Origin: Clostridia bacterium
Lineage (GTDB): Bacteria > Bacillota > Clostridia > Lachnospirales > Lachnospiraceae
DNA: 39,391 bases
Assembly (NCBI GenBank): GCA_910574255.1
Contig: CAJTAK010000023.1
Coordinates: 1 to 39,391, forward strand
Direction of reading: 5' to 3'
Position numbers and translations under genes: made by a program. A model generated the notes under the pieces. The model saw only the letters and a list, made by a program, of their open reading frames with translations. It made no database searches and was not told the origin of the DNA. This document shows positions 15,905 to 24,063 of the stretch, piece after piece. Each line of letters opens with the position of its first letter. Position 1 is the first letter of the stretch.

Positions 15905-17218
15905 ATGTTCAAAAAAATATCTCAGGAGATGACTGGCTTTTTAAAGGAGTGCCCAACGGCATTTCATGCGGTAGAGAGGATTGGCAAAGAGCTTGAAAGC
16001 AATGGCTATGAGCGATTGAAAGAGAATGAGCAATGGGAGCTTAAAACCGGCGGAAAATATTATGTAACGAGGAATGATTCAAGTATTATCGCATTTGGCA
16101 TTGGAAGCGAGCTTATGGATTACAGCTTCAATATTGCGGCGTCTCACAGTGATTTTCCTACCTTCAAGGTAAAGGAAAATGCGGAAATTGAGGTAAAGAA
16201 AAAGTATTTGCAGCTAAATACGGAGGGATACGGAGGAATGCTTTGTGCCACATGGTTTGACAGGCCTCTTTCCGTGGCAGGCAGGGTGATTGTGAAGGAA
16301 GGAGATCATTTTACCACAAAGCTTATAAATATTGATCGTGATCTGGTAATGATACCGAGCATGGCCATTCACATGAATCGGGCGGTTAATGACGGTTATG
16401 CATATAACAAGCAGATAGATATGCTTCCATTATTTGGCGGAGAGGGAAGTAAAAAGGGTGATTTCAAGAAGCTGATCGCAGAGGCGGCAGGCGTTTCAGA
16501 GGAAGCTGTCTATGGAAGTGATATTTACCTGTATAATCGGGAAGAGGCCTCAGTATGGGGTGCGCAGGAGGAGTTTATCTCCTGCCAGCATCTGGATGAT
16601 CTGCAGTGTGCATATGCATCATTAAAGGGATTTTTACAGGGGCATCAGGAGAAAAGCGTCAATGTGTATGCATGCTTTGACAACGAGGAGGTAGGATCCG
16701 GAACGAAGCAGGGCGCAGGCTCCACCTTTTTGTATGATATTCTCAGGCGTATTAATATGGGTCTTGGAAAGTCGGAGGAGGATTATTACCGGGCGGTGGC
16801 AGGAAGCTTTATGCTGAGTGCGGACAATGCTCATGCGGTGCATCCCAACCATCCGGAGAAAACGGACGTGGAAAACTGTGTGTATATGAACGAGGGAATT
16901 GTTGTAAAGTCTCATGCGGGACAGAAATATACCAGTGATGCAGTGAGTATTGCATTGTTCCGGGATATTTGTGAAAAAGCGGAGGTTCCGGTTCAGTTTT
17001 TTGCGAATCGTTCCGACGAGGCAGGGGGAAGTACCCTTGGCAATATTTCCTCTGCAAAGGTTTCCCTGAAAGCCGTAGATATCGGCCTGCCCCAGCTTGC
17101 CATGCATTCCGCATACGAGACGGCGGGAGTAAAGGATACTTGTTATATGATAAAGGCCATGAAGCAGTTCTTCTCCACGCATTTTTATGAAAGTAACGGA
17201 AGTATTTTTTCGGCATAA
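15905..17218 (+). CDS. M18-family metalloaminopeptidase
   Basis: A 437-residue cytosolic enzyme that removes N-terminal residues from peptides with two metal ions, as in aspartyl aminopeptidase. Seen: H81 and D83 in AASHSDFP, FDNEEVGS (about 256-263) with the catalytic and metal-binding acidic residues, SADNAHAVHPNHP (about 302-314), and a C-terminal AMHSAYE with the last metal His. Length and motif order fit bacterial M18 enzymes. AAGGAG lies upstream of the ATG. It lies downstream of an APC permease, separated by a long palindrome, so it may be partly co-regulated with transport. Peptide recycling is the likely role; substrate preference is unknown. Confidence 0.92.
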   Translation: MFKKISQEMTGFLKECPTAFHAVERIGKELESNGYERLKENEQWELKTGGKYYVTRNDSSIIAFGIGSELMDYSFNIAASHSDFPTFKVKENAEIEVKKKYLQLNTEGYGGMLCATWFDRPLSVAGRVIVKEGDHFTTKLINIDRDLVMIPSMAIHMNRAVNDGYAYNKQIDMLPLFGGEGSKKGDFKKLIAEAAGVSEEAVYGSDIYLYNREEASVWGAQEEFISCQHLDDLQCAYASLKGFLQGHQEKSVNVYACFDNEEVGSGTKQGAGSTFLYDILRRINMGLGKSEEDYYRAVAGSFMLSADNAHAVHPNHPEKTDVENCVYMNEGIVVKSHAGQKYTSDAVSIALFRDICEKAEVPVQFFANRSDEAGGSTLGNISSAKVSLKAVDIGLPQLAMHSAYETAGVKDTCYMIKAMKQFFSTHFYESNGSIFSA

Positions 17219-17345
17219 ATATTTCCCTTTTTCCTGTACTGTGGTAAAATGTCTTTGTTCCCCAAAATAACAAATCAGGTAGACATACGGGCAGGTTCGT
17301 TTGATTGCGTTACGGTACTGCCAAAGAAAGGGAAATGTTAAAGCC

Positions 17346-18023
17346 ATGAGTAAATTAATATACCGGACGCTGCGGGAGAATGTGGTGGATGCCATTCGGG
17401 AGAAGATATTAAAGCGGGAGTTAGAGCCGGGAGTCCGGATTATCGAAAAGGAGCTTTCCGAGGAGCTCGGCGTGAGCCGCGGACCCATAAGAGAGGCGTT
17501 AAGACAGCTTGAGCAGGAGGGGATCATTGAATATACAAGGAATGTAGGATGCTCTGTAAAAAAGGTTACCATAAAGGATCTCTATGAGATCTATCTTCTC
17601 CGTTCCACCTACGAGGCGCTGGCAGTAAAACTGGGCGGCGGCAGGATGGAAGAGAAGGATATTGCAAAAATGGAAGAGATCTTGGCCAGGATGGATAACC
17701 AGGCTATGGGTTATGGGGATATCAGTTCATGCGATCACATGTTTCATAAGATAATCGTGGACAGGGCGCAGTCGGAAAGGCTTTCCAAAGTATGGACGGA
17801 TCTGGATTATGGAAGCGTGGTTGAATTCTATATAGGAAATTTTGATGAAAGGGAGATTGCCAAGAGGCAGTATTCCATTCATAAAGAGCTTTTAGAAGCC
17901 TGTAAGACTTCAAAGGCGGAGGTGATCTGCAGGGCGATTTCTCATCATTACATGGATTCTGTCGCCAGGTTTATAGAAAAGGAAGGGATCAAGGAGGAAG
18001 AGTTTTGTTTTTGGGGGATTTAA
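17346..18023 (+). CDS. GntR-family (FadR/FCD) transcriptional regulator
   Basis: A 225-residue regulator. The start is placed at 17346 (MSKLIYRTL), where AAGGGA lies upstream; an earlier in-frame ATG at 17301 would add 15 residues. The winged helix is at about 10-75, with ELSEELGVSRGPIREAL as the recognition region. The C-terminal FCD ligand domain has candidate metal-binding residues D and H in CDHMFHKI, then HKELLEAC and HHYMDS. Such proteins bind organic or amino acids and repress nearby transport or catabolic genes. The adjacent peptidase and permease are plausible targets, but no operator is proven here. Confidence 0.9.
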   Translation: MSKLIYRTLRENVVDAIREKILKRELEPGVRIIEKELSEELGVSRGPIREALRQLEQEGIIEYTRNVGCSVKKVTIKDLYEIYLLRSTYEALAVKLGGGRMEEKDIAKMEEILARMDNQAMGYGDISSCDHMFHKIIVDRAQSERLSKVWTDLDYGSVVEFYIGNFDEREIAKRQYSIHKELLEACKTSKAEVICRAISHHYMDSVARFIEKEGIKEEEFCFWGI

Positions 18024-18133
18024 GTATCCGCTGAGAGAAAATATCTCTGTTTCGGCAATGGAGTTACTTTACAAAAAGAGAGAAATAAACTAAAATAAAA
18101 GAAAAGAATTGCCGTGAAAGGAGTAAACAGAAA

Positions 18134-18493
18134 ATGCAGGAAAAGAGAAACAGCAGACGTATGAGTTTGTCAGCTCGGCTATTAATTAAAAATTTGAATG
18201 ATGAATCGGATAAACCAGAGGAAGTGGAGATTGAGGTTCTGGATGTATCAAAGACAGGCGTAGGATTTATCTGCAGCACTCCTTTGGCCATTGGAGCAGT
18301 ATATGAAGCGCTTTTGAAGATTTGGAATGATGATGAGATCCATGCATTCTTGAAGGTGGTTCGAATCGAAGAGACTGAGGACGAGCACTACAAGTGCGGA
18401 ACCATTTTCATTGGACTGCCGGAGATGAATGCTGCACGGATAGAAGTGTATGATTTATTAACCCGTATAGAGGAAGGGAAAGAAAAGCAATAG
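18134..18493 (+). CDS. PilZ-domain protein (c-di-GMP receptor candidate)
   Basis: A 119-residue single-domain protein. The N-terminal KRNSRRMSL contains an RxxxR-like arginine cluster, and DVSKTGVGF matches the [D/N]xSxxG motif of PilZ domains, which together bind cyclic di-GMP. No membrane or enzymatic domain is fused, so it would act as an adaptor. The start has GAAAGGAG upstream. A strong hairpin follows the gene, so it is probably transcribed alone or with the upstream regulator. Confidence 0.85.
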   Translation: MQEKRNSRRMSLSARLLIKNLNDESDKPEEVEIEVLDVSKTGVGFICSTPLAIGAVYEALLKIWNDDEIHAFLKVVRIEETEDEHYKCGTIFIGLPEMNAARIEVYDLLTRIEEGKEKQ

Positions 18494-18515
18494 TCAAATG
18501 AAAAAGTAAAATATT

Positions 18516-18545
18516 CCACGCCAATCACTCCGCTGATTGGCGTGG
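18516..18545 (+). terminator. Strong hairpin after the PilZ gene
   Basis: CCACGCCAATCA (18516-18527) pairs perfectly with TGATTGGCGTGG (18534-18545) around a six-base loop. The T-tail is weak (GACTGGTATGG), so termination efficiency is uncertain. Confidence 0.6.
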
Positions 18546-18609
18546 GACTGGTATGGTAATGGCACAAATATGCGCAGACAGAAAACCTGAATTACAGGCA
18601 AAAAAACCC

Positions 18610-18638
18610 TTGCCAAAACGAAGAATCTGTGGTAACAT
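18610..18638 (+). promoter_or_regulatory. Promoter of the first tRNA cluster
   Basis: TTGCCA (18610-18615), 17 bases, TAACAT (18633-18638). It lies about 60 bases before tRNA-Glu and faces it. Confidence 0.6.
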
Positions 18639-18696
18639 CTAAGATGTCGCTAAGCTGATATGCAGAAGGGACATGCCCCAAGGGGCAGAAAAATAG

Positions 18697-18768
18697 GGCT
18701 CCTTGGTCAAGCGGTTAAGACATCGCCCTTTCACGGCGGTAACACGGGTTCGATTCCCGTAGGAGTCA
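18697..18768 (+). tRNA. tRNA-Glu (TTC)
   Basis: Acceptor GGCTCCT pairs with AGGAGTC, the anticodon loop is CTTTCAC (TTC) and the T arm is intact. First member of a five-tRNA cluster. CCA is not encoded. Confidence 0.95.
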
Positions 18769-18782
18769 TTGATATATTACTT

Positions 18783-18856
18783 GGACCCATAGCTCAGTTG
18801 GTTAGAGCAACCGGCTCATAACCGGTCGGTCCTGGGTTCGAGTCCCCGTGGGTCCA
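18783..18856 (+). tRNA. tRNA with CAT anticodon (elongator Met or Ile2)
   Basis: Acceptor GGACCCA pairs with TGGGTCC; the anticodon loop is CTCATAA. It is not an initiator, because the first acceptor pair G-C is intact and the three G-C pairs of the initiator stem are absent. Whether it is elongator Met or lysidine-modified Ile2 depends on identity elements I cannot decide by eye; the GGACC acceptor resembles some Ile2 genes. Confidence 0.9.
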
Positions 18857-18861
18857 CTTTT

Positions 18862-18903
18862 TAATGCCTTGACGGATGAAGTCCGTCAGTCTCCAAGAGG
18901 CAT
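18862..18903 (+). other. Structured spacer between tRNAs
   Basis: GACGGA and TCCGTC form a hairpin enclosed by an outer ATGCC/GGCAT pair. It probably helps separate or process the polycistronic tRNA transcript. Confidence 0.4.
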
Positions 18904-18922
18904 GGAAATAAAAACTTCATCT

Positions 18923-18996
18923 GGCCCGATGGCTCAGTTGGTTAGAGCGCCGCCCTGTCACGGCGGAGGTCGTGGGTTCGAGTCCCATTCGGGTCG
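18923..18996 (+). tRNA. tRNA-Asp (GTC)
   Basis: Acceptor GGCCCGA pairs with TCGGGTC (one G-T pair), the anticodon loop is CTGTCAC (GTC), and the discriminator is G as expected for Asp. Confidence 0.95.
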
Positions 18997-19003
18997 TTTA
19001 TAA

Positions 19004-19076
19004 GGGATCTTAGCTCAGCTGGGAGAGCATCTGCCTTACAAGCAGAGGGTCATAGGTTCGAGCCCTATAGGTCCCA
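19004..19076 (+). tRNA. tRNA-Val (TAC)
   Basis: Acceptor GGGATCT pairs with AGGTCCC; the anticodon loop CTTACAA gives TAC. All arms are complete. Confidence 0.95.
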
Positions 19077-19100
19077 TTTTACAGAGAAATCTGTAAAAAT

Positions 19101-19186
19101 GCCGGCATGGCGGAACTGGCAGACGCACAGGACTTAAAATCCTGCGGGACTAATCTCCCGTACCGGTTCGATTCCGGTTGCCGGCA
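19101..19186 (+). tRNA. tRNA-Leu (TAA)
   Basis: Acceptor GCCGGCA pairs with TGCCGGC. The gene is 86 bases with a long variable arm typical of Leu, and the anticodon is TAA. Last member of the first cluster. Confidence 0.95.
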
Positions 19187-19200
19187 TTTAATAGAACAGA

Positions 19201-19232
19201 GGAGATGCTGTGTTTACAGCATTTCTTTTTTC
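19201..19232 (+). terminator. Terminator of the first tRNA cluster
   Basis: AGATGCTGT and ACAGCATTT form a hairpin followed by CTTTTTTC. Confidence 0.75.
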
Positions 19233-19270
19233 ATATTCAAGTATATTGAGAGAAAATTTATAAAAAAAGG

Positions 19271-19299
19271 TTGATTTCTTTTCTGCTTTGTGCTATGAT
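19271..19299 (+). promoter_or_regulatory. Promoter of tRNA-Arg
   Basis: TTGATT (19271-19276), 17 bases, TATGAT (19294-19299) with a TG extended -10. About 50 bases before tRNA-Arg. Confidence 0.7.
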
Positions 19300-19349
19300 A
19301 ATCAGGCAGTTGAAAAGCAGAGATGCTTGACTGAGATTTCAATAAAGAT

Positions 19350-19423
19350 GTGGGCGTAGCTCAGCTGGATAGAGCGTTTGGCTACGGACCAAAAGGTCGG
19401 GGGTTCGAATCCTCTCGCCCACG
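19350..19423 (+). tRNA. tRNA-Arg (ACG)
   Basis: Acceptor GTGGGCG pairs with CGCCCAC; the anticodon loop CTACGGA gives ACG, which is normally edited to ICG. It has its own promoter and terminator. Confidence 0.95.
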
Positions 19424-19437
19424 TTCATATTAAGGAT

Positions 19438-19473
19438 GCAGGAAGCCTTAGAAGAGGTATTCCTGCTTTTTTT
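19438..19473 (+). terminator. Terminator of tRNA-Arg
   Basis: GCAGGAA (19438-19444) pairs with TTCCTGC (19460-19466), followed by seven T residues. Confidence 0.8.
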
Positions 19474-19479
19474 CGCCCA

Positions 19480-19508
19480 TTGACAGAAGAAGGGAAACAG
19501 CGTAAAAT
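19480..19508 (+). promoter_or_regulatory. Promoter of the HAAS-domain gene
   Basis: Consensus TTGACA (19480-19485), 17 bases, TAAAAT (19503-19508), 49 bases before the ATG at 19557. Confidence 0.75.
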
Positions 19509-19556
19509 CAATACAAAACAGCAAGGACAGATTGAGCGGAAGGCAGAGGAGATGAC

Positions 19557-20033
19557 ATGGATAGAAATGAATTTGTAAGTACATTACGGGCAGTGCTGAG
19601 TGGAGAAGTTCCGGCTGCAGCAGTAGAGGATAATGTACGTTACTATGACTCTTATATTTCCCAAGAGATTGCAGGCGGAAAAAGCGAACGGGAGGTTTTG
19701 GAATCTCTTGGGGATCCCCGCCTGATTGCGAAAACTATTATTGATACAAATAAACAGCAGGGAAGCAGAGAGACTTATGAAAGCGCTTATACCCGGGAAG
19801 AGCCAGAGAAAGGCTTTCATGCAGAGTTTAATGACAACGGCGGCGTGGATTTGAAATATAGGCAGTTAAATTTGAACACTTGGTACGGACGTCTTCTGAT
19901 ATTTATAATTGTGATACTGGTTCTGACCGTGATTTTTACAATTGTTGGCGGAATTCTTTCATGGCTTCTTCCGATTTTGCTTCCGGTTCTTTTGATTGTG
20001 TGGATTCTGCGGTTCTTTTTTGGAAATCGATGA
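19557..20033 (+). CDS. HAAS/DUF1700-type membrane protein
   Basis: A 158-residue protein. Residues 1-60 form a helical HAAS-type domain (EFVSTLRAVL, YYDSYISQEIAGGKSEREVLESLGDP), where a conserved pattern ends in LGDPRLIA. A variable acidic linker follows. Two closely spaced hydrophobic helices lie between about 110 and 155, so the C-terminus is in the membrane. Related proteins are often linked with PadR-type regulators and membrane homeostasis, but no PadR gene is adjacent here. AGAGGAG lies upstream of the start. It is transcribed from the promoter at 19480-19508. Its precise role is unknown. Confidence 0.8.
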   Translation: MDRNEFVSTLRAVLSGEVPAAAVEDNVRYYDSYISQEIAGGKSEREVLESLGDPRLIAKTIIDTNKQQGSRETYESAYTREEPEKGFHAEFNDNGGVDLKYRQLNLNTWYGRLLIFIIVILVLTVIFTIVGGILSWLLPILLPVLLIVWILRFFFGNR

Positions 20034-20184
20034 TGCCTGTTGCTGTCAGGCTTGTGATGATGCAGTATGTGTTCTTCTGAAAGCATCTATTTGATGTAAT
20101 TAGAAAAAAATGGAAAAATAATTTTCTGTATTGCAGCCATAATAAGAGTGTAAAGCCTATTAAAATTATTAGGAGGAAACAATT

Positions 20185-20337
20185 ATGGCAAACAATGCAA
20201 ACAACAGCAGCAATGCAAACAACGCAAACAACGCAAACAATGCGAACAATTCCAGCAAGAATTCTTCCGGCTCCAAGAATAGCAGCTCTAAGAATTCCGG
20301 CAAGAATGCAAGCGATTCACAGAACTGCAATTATTAA
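20185..20337 (+). CDS. Asn/Ser-rich low-complexity micro-protein (50 aa)
   Basis: A perfect AGGAGG lies eight bases before the ATG, so translation is likely. The product starts with MANN, continues with several ANN units, then alternating Ser, Lys, Asn and Gly, and ends DSQNCNY with a single Cys. It is hydrophilic, with no signal peptide or membrane segment, and is likely disordered. Repeats at the DNA level (AACAATGCA-like units) suggest slippage-driven growth. A terminator follows directly, so it is a monocistronic gene. A CATAATA sequence at 20138-20144 resembles a forespore-type (sigma G/F) -10 box but lacks a clear -35, so a spore role is only a thought. I do not know the family. Confidence 0.8.
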   Translation: MANNANNSSNANNANNANNANNSSKNSSGSKNSSSKNSGKNASDSQNCNY

Positions 20338-20357
20338 GCGGCGGTGATGAGAAAAAG

Positions 20358-20383
20358 CGGGCTCCTTTTGGAGCCCGTTTTTT
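20358..20383 (+). terminator. Terminator of the Asn-rich gene
   Basis: CGGGCTCC (20358-20365) pairs with GGAGCCCG (20370-20377) around TTTT, followed by six T residues: a textbook intrinsic terminator. Confidence 0.9.
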
Positions 20384-20468
20384 AGATCAGGGGATACACC
20401 CTTCATGGAACTTTTGCAAAAAAGATGCATAAGATATTCTATATTACAATAGAATAAAAGGTGAAGAT

Positions 20469-20786
20469 ATGGAATTTGAAACAATCTCCCCACGGGAAAT
20501 CGACTCCTATCTGTTCCGGGACGGTTACGTGGTAATTGATCTGAGAGAGCCCAGGGAGTTCAGAAAGCTTCATCTGAAAGGAGCAGTCTGTATCCCTTAT
20601 GCACAATTGCAAGAGAAAATCCGATTTCTGCGCAATCAGACTTTGATACTTTATTGTGAGCGGGGCGGAACAAGCTTGATGGCAGCCAGAGAGCTGAGTG
20701 AAAAGGGCTATCGGGTAAAAACCATGATTGGCGGCATTCAGGCTTATGAAGGCAGAAACAGTGAAAGCTATACAGGAAAGCAGTAA
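20469..20786 (+). CDS. Rhodanese-like domain protein
   Basis: A 105-residue single-domain protein. VVIDLREPREF is the typical entry strand and CERGGT (Cys63) is the six-residue active-site loop that carries persulfide in sulfurtransferases. AAGGTGAAG precedes the start. It would act in the cytosol in sulfur relay or detoxification, but single-domain rhodaneses have varied partners and none is visible here. A terminator follows. Confidence 0.88.
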   Translation: MEFETISPREIDSYLFRDGYVVIDLREPREFRKLHLKGAVCIPYAQLQEKIRFLRNQTLILYCERGGTSLMAARELSEKGYRVKTMIGGIQAYEGRNSESYTGKQ

Positions 20787-20790
20787 AACT

Positions 20791-20821
20791 GGCCGCAGGC
20801 TTCATGGCTTGCGGTCTTTTT
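20791..20821 (+). terminator. Terminator of the rhodanese gene
   Basis: GGCCGCAGGC (20791-20800) pairs with GCTTGCGGTC (20807-20816) using two G-T pairs, followed by TTTTT. Confidence 0.8.
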
Positions 20822-20848
20822 GCGGTTTCCTTTTCCATAAGATAAAGA

Positions 20849-20877
20849 TTGACAGCAGGAAAAACGCATATTATGAT
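20849..20877 (+). promoter_or_regulatory. Promoter of the methyltransferase-protease-rdgB operon
   Basis: Consensus TTGACA (20849-20854), 17 bases, TATGAT (20872-20877), 53 bases before the first ATG of a four-gene coupled operon. Confidence 0.75.
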
Positions 20878-20930
20878 AAACTATAGTTGTTGCTGTTACC
20901 TTACCGCAGTATTGATAGAATGGAGACCGC

Positions 20931-22085
20931 ATGGAAGTATTTGAGTTGATTGCCCCCTGCCACTTTGGATTGGAGGCAGTATTGAAAAGGGAGATACAGG
21001 ACCTGGGTTATGAGGTCAGTCTGGTGGAGGACGGCAGAGTGACCTTTCTTGGAGATGCGGAAGGGATCTGCCAGGCTAATATTTTTCTGCGGACAGCGGA
21101 GAGAGTGCTTCTGAAGGTAGGAAGATTTCGTGCAGAGACCTTTGATGAACTGTTTGAGCAGATAAAAGCTCTTCCATGGGAGAATTATCTTCCTGCAGAT
21201 GCAAAGTTCTGGGTGGCAAAGGCAGCATCTGTGAAGAGTAAGCTGTTCAGTCCTTCTGATATTCAATCTATTGTGAAAAAGGCAGTGGTGGAGCGCTTAA
21301 AGGCTCGGTATCATATAAGCTGGTTCCCGGAGGATGGGGCAGAGTATCCTTTGCGCATTACCTTTTTAAAGGACGAAGCGGTAGTAGGAATTGATACATC
21401 AGGCCTCTCTTTACATAAACGGGGATATCGGATACGCTCCAGCAAGGCCCCTATTACAGAGACTTTGGCAGCGGCACTGCTGATGCTGACGCCCTGGAAG
21501 GGAGACCGGATTTTGGTAGATCCGTTCTGCGGCTGCGGAACCTTTCCTATTGAGGCTGCTATGATAGCTGCTCATATGGCCCCCGGAATGAATCGGAGTT
21601 TTACAGCAGAATCTTGGACGAATCTAATTGCAAAAAAGTATTGGTATGAGGCCGTAACAGAGGCGAATGACTTGCTGGATGATACGGTAGACACAGATAT
21701 ACAGGGCTACGATATTGATCCGGCTATGGTAAAGGCAGCCAGAGAAAATGCAAAGGATGCAGGTGTGGAGCATATGATTCATTTTCAGGCCAGACCGGTG
21801 AGCGAGTTGAACCATCCGAAAAAATACGGATTTCTCATTGCAAATCCTCCTTATGGAGAGCGGCTGGAGGAAAAGTCCGTTTTGCCGGGGCTGTATAGGG
21901 AGATAGGGGAGGCTATGGTGCGGCTGGATAGCTGGTCCGCTTATCTGATTACAGGTTACGAGGAAGCGGAACGATATATAGGCAGAAAAGCAGATAAGAA
22001 TCGCAAAATATACAATGGAATGCTAAAGACATATTTTTATCAATATTTGGGGCCCAAGCCCCCTAGAAAACGGCAGGGCTTATGA
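20931..22085 (+). CDS. THUMP-domain SAM-dependent RNA methyltransferase (RlmL/Trm-G10 type)
   Basis: A 384-residue enzyme. Residues about 45-160 form a ferredoxin-like plus THUMP RNA-binding region (ending VVGIDTSGLSLHKRGYR). The Rossmann methyltransferase domain has DPFCGCGTFPIEAA (197-210) for SAM binding and NPPYGERL (about 304-311), the NPPY motif of N2-guanine and N6-adenine methyltransferases. It corresponds to the RlmL half only, without an RlmK-like second domain. The likely substrate is 23S rRNA guanine N2. The stop overlaps the start of the protease gene (ATGA). Confidence 0.9.
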   Translation: MEVFELIAPCHFGLEAVLKREIQDLGYEVSLVEDGRVTFLGDAEGICQANIFLRTAERVLLKVGRFRAETFDELFEQIKALPWENYLPADAKFWVAKAASVKSKLFSPSDIQSIVKKAVVERLKARYHISWFPEDGAEYPLRITFLKDEAVVGIDTSGLSLHKRGYRIRSSKAPITETLAAALLMLTPWKGDRILVDPFCGCGTFPIEAAMIAAHMAPGMNRSFTAESWTNLIAKKYWYEAVTEANDLLDDTVDTDIQGYDIDPAMVKAARENAKDAGVEHMIHFQARPVSELNHPKKYGFLIANPPYGERLEEKSVLPGLYREIGEAMVRLDSWSAYLITGYEEAERYIGRKADKNRKIYNGMLKTYFYQYLGPKPPRKRQGL

Positions 22086-23464
22086 GAAATTTATTGAGAC
22101 AGGGATTTTTGATCCTGGTGCTGACGGTAGTATGTGCGGCCGGAGTCCAAAAAGTAATGCTGCATGAGGACGAGGAAGAAAAGGCGGTCAGGGCAGCAGT
22201 AAAAATCCTGCTTCCGGAGGAAGCGATACAGGAAACCAAGGAATTGGCGATTGACAGGACAAAGGAGGAGGTAAAGCTTCCGTCATATTTTGACTACCGG
22301 CAGGAGGGGCGTGCCCCAAAGGTTCGGGATCAGGAGCGTTTTGAGACCTGTTGGGCCTTTGCCTCATTAACGGCCCTTGAAAGCTCGCTGCTTCCGGATG
22401 AAGAGCTGGACTTTTCGAGGGATCATCTGACATTTCATAACAGTTTTGGAATGGGGACTGACGAGGGCGGTTCTTATGTTATGTCGGTCGCCTATCTGAC
22501 TGCCTGGCAGGGGCCTGTATACGAGCAGGACGATCCCTATGGAGATAATATTTCTCCAATAGGGCTTAGTGCAGTGCGGCATGTACAAGAGGTACGTATG
22601 CCTGCAGATAAGGATTATGAGGCAGTGAAGCAGACCATATATCTCCATGGAGGAGTGGAAAGCTCACTTTATGTGGACTTTTCTGATCCCAGAGAGCCAT
22701 CAGATTATTTTAACAGGGATAATTTCAGCTATTATTATGAAGGAGATGAGCTTCCCAATCATGATGTAGTGATTATTGGCTGGGATGATGAATATCCGGC
22801 AGAAAATTTTATTGTGCAGGCGCCGGGAAACGGTGCGTTTATCTGCCAAAATAGCTGGGGAACTGGTTTTGGAGACGGCGGCATTTTCTATGTATCCTAT
22901 TATGACTCAAATATTGGAAAATATAACGTTGCATTCACAAAGGTGGAATATGAAGATAACTATGAGGTGCTTTATCAATCCGATCTCTGCGGCTGGTGCG
23001 GACAAGTGGGGTATAATACGGAAATAGCCAGTTTTGCAAATGTCTATACAGCCACTGGTGATCAGAAGATTCAGGCTATTGGTATCTATGCGACTGGCAA
23101 TGATACGGAATACCATCTGGCGGTTAAGACGAATTATACAGGGAAAGAGGAGCTTGCAGACGTAGAATATGTACAGGCAGGCTATCTTCAATATCCGGGT
23201 TTTTATACCATCAATCTGGAAATGCCTGTATTCGTGAAGGAAGGAGAAAAATTTGCAGCAGTGGTGGAGATTATGACGCCGGAGGCTGTGTGTCCCATTG
23301 CGGTGGAATATGCTTCTGAGGAGTTAGGTAAGGCCGTATATCTGGGTGATGGAGAGGGGTATATCAGTTCTGATAACAGGCACTGGGAGCGAGTGGAGGA
23401 AGAACAGAACAGCAACCTTTGCTTAAAGGTATATGCGGATAGGGATGAGGGAGAGAACGAATGA
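22082..23464 (+). CDS. Exported papain-like (C1A) cysteine protease
   Basis: A 460-residue protein with an N-terminal signal or membrane anchor (FLILVLTVVCAAG at about 10-22). The papain catalytic set is complete: the oxyanion Gln in RDQERF, Cys90 in ETCWAFAS, His227 in NHDVVIIGW and Asn257 in QNSWGTGFG. A C-terminal domain of about 170 residues with beta-strand character (from about 290) is of the lectin-like type found in clostridial C1 proteases. It would act outside the membrane. It is unexpectedly locked between housekeeping genes by four-base overlaps on both sides. Substrates are unknown. Confidence 0.9.
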   Translation: MRNLLRQGFLILVLTVVCAAGVQKVMLHEDEEEKAVRAAVKILLPEEAIQETKELAIDRTKEEVKLPSYFDYRQEGRAPKVRDQERFETCWAFASLTALESSLLPDEELDFSRDHLTFHNSFGMGTDEGGSYVMSVAYLTAWQGPVYEQDDPYGDNISPIGLSAVRHVQEVRMPADKDYEAVKQTIYLHGGVESSLYVDFSDPREPSDYFNRDNFSYYYEGDELPNHDVVIIGWDDEYPAENFIVQAPGNGAFICQNSWGTGFGDGGIFYVSYYDSNIGKYNVAFTKVEYEDNYEVLYQSDLCGWCGQVGYNTEIASFANVYTATGDQKIQAIGIYATGNDTEYHLAVKTNYTGKEELADVEYVQAGYLQYPGFYTINLEMPVFVKEGEKFAAVVEIMTPEAVCPIAVEYASEELGKAVYLGDGEGYISSDNRHWERVEEEQNSNLCLKVYADRDEGENE

Positions 23465-24063
23465 AGAATTCGATCATTTTTGCGACAGGAAACCAGGGAA
23501 AGATGAAGGAAATCCGGTTGATTCTGGCGGATTTGGGAATGGAGATTCTTTCTCTGAAGGATGCCGGAATTGAGATAGAGATTCAGGAGGACGGAAAGAC
23601 CTTTGAGGAAAATGCAATTATAAAGGCCGGGGCAGTTATGCGGGAGACAGGGACTCTTGTATTGGCGGACGATTCAGGATTGGAGATTGATTACCTGAAT
23701 GGAGAGCCGGGAGTGTATTCTGCCCGTTATTTAGGTGAGGATACTTCTTACCGGATAAAAAATCAAAATTTGATAGATCGCCTGGAAGGGGTGCCGGCGG
23801 AACGGCGAACAGCTCGTTTTGTGTGTGTCATAGCAGCGGCATTTCCGAATGGGAGGATCTTGACGGCCAGGGGAAGCATAGAGGGAATCATAGGATATGA
23901 GGAGCGGGGAGAAGGCGGCTTTGGGTACGATCCGATTTTCTGGCTGCCGGAGTATGGCTGCTCTACGGCTGAAATGACTATGGAGAAAAAGAATGAACTG
24001 AGCCACAGGGGGAAAGCCCTCCGGGCCATAAAAGAAAAGCTTAAGAGGGAAGGAATAGGATGA
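23461..24063 (+). CDS. rdgB: XTP/dITP pyrophosphatase (RdgB/HAM1 family)
   Basis: A 200-residue house-cleaning enzyme that hydrolyses non-canonical purine nucleoside triphosphates to monophosphates. Motifs seen: TGNQGKMKEI near the N-terminus, ADDSGLEID with catalytic Asp, FGYDPIF and the C-terminal SHRGKAL. Length is normal for the family. It overlaps the protease gene and the phosphoesterase gene by four bases each. Confidence 0.95.
   Translation: MKNSIIFATGNQGKMKEIRLILADLGMEILSLKDAGIEIEIQEDGKTFEENAIIKAGAVMRETGTLVLADDSGLEIDYLNGEPGVYSARYLGEDTSYRIKNQNLIDRLEGVPAERRTARFVCVIAAAFPNGRILTARGSIEGIIGYEERGEGGFGYDPIFWLPEYGCSTAEMTMEKKNELSHRGKALRAIKEKLKREGIG

Noticed and set aside
18024..18133. Possible riboswitch or promoter before the PilZ gene
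   Set aside because: Only an AT-rich stretch is seen; no consistent -35/-10 pair or conserved aptamer could be recognised.
20185..20337. CRISPR-like short repeats in the Asn-rich region
   Set aside because: The repeats are 9-base codon units inside a translated frame with no spacers and no cas genes anywhere in the window.
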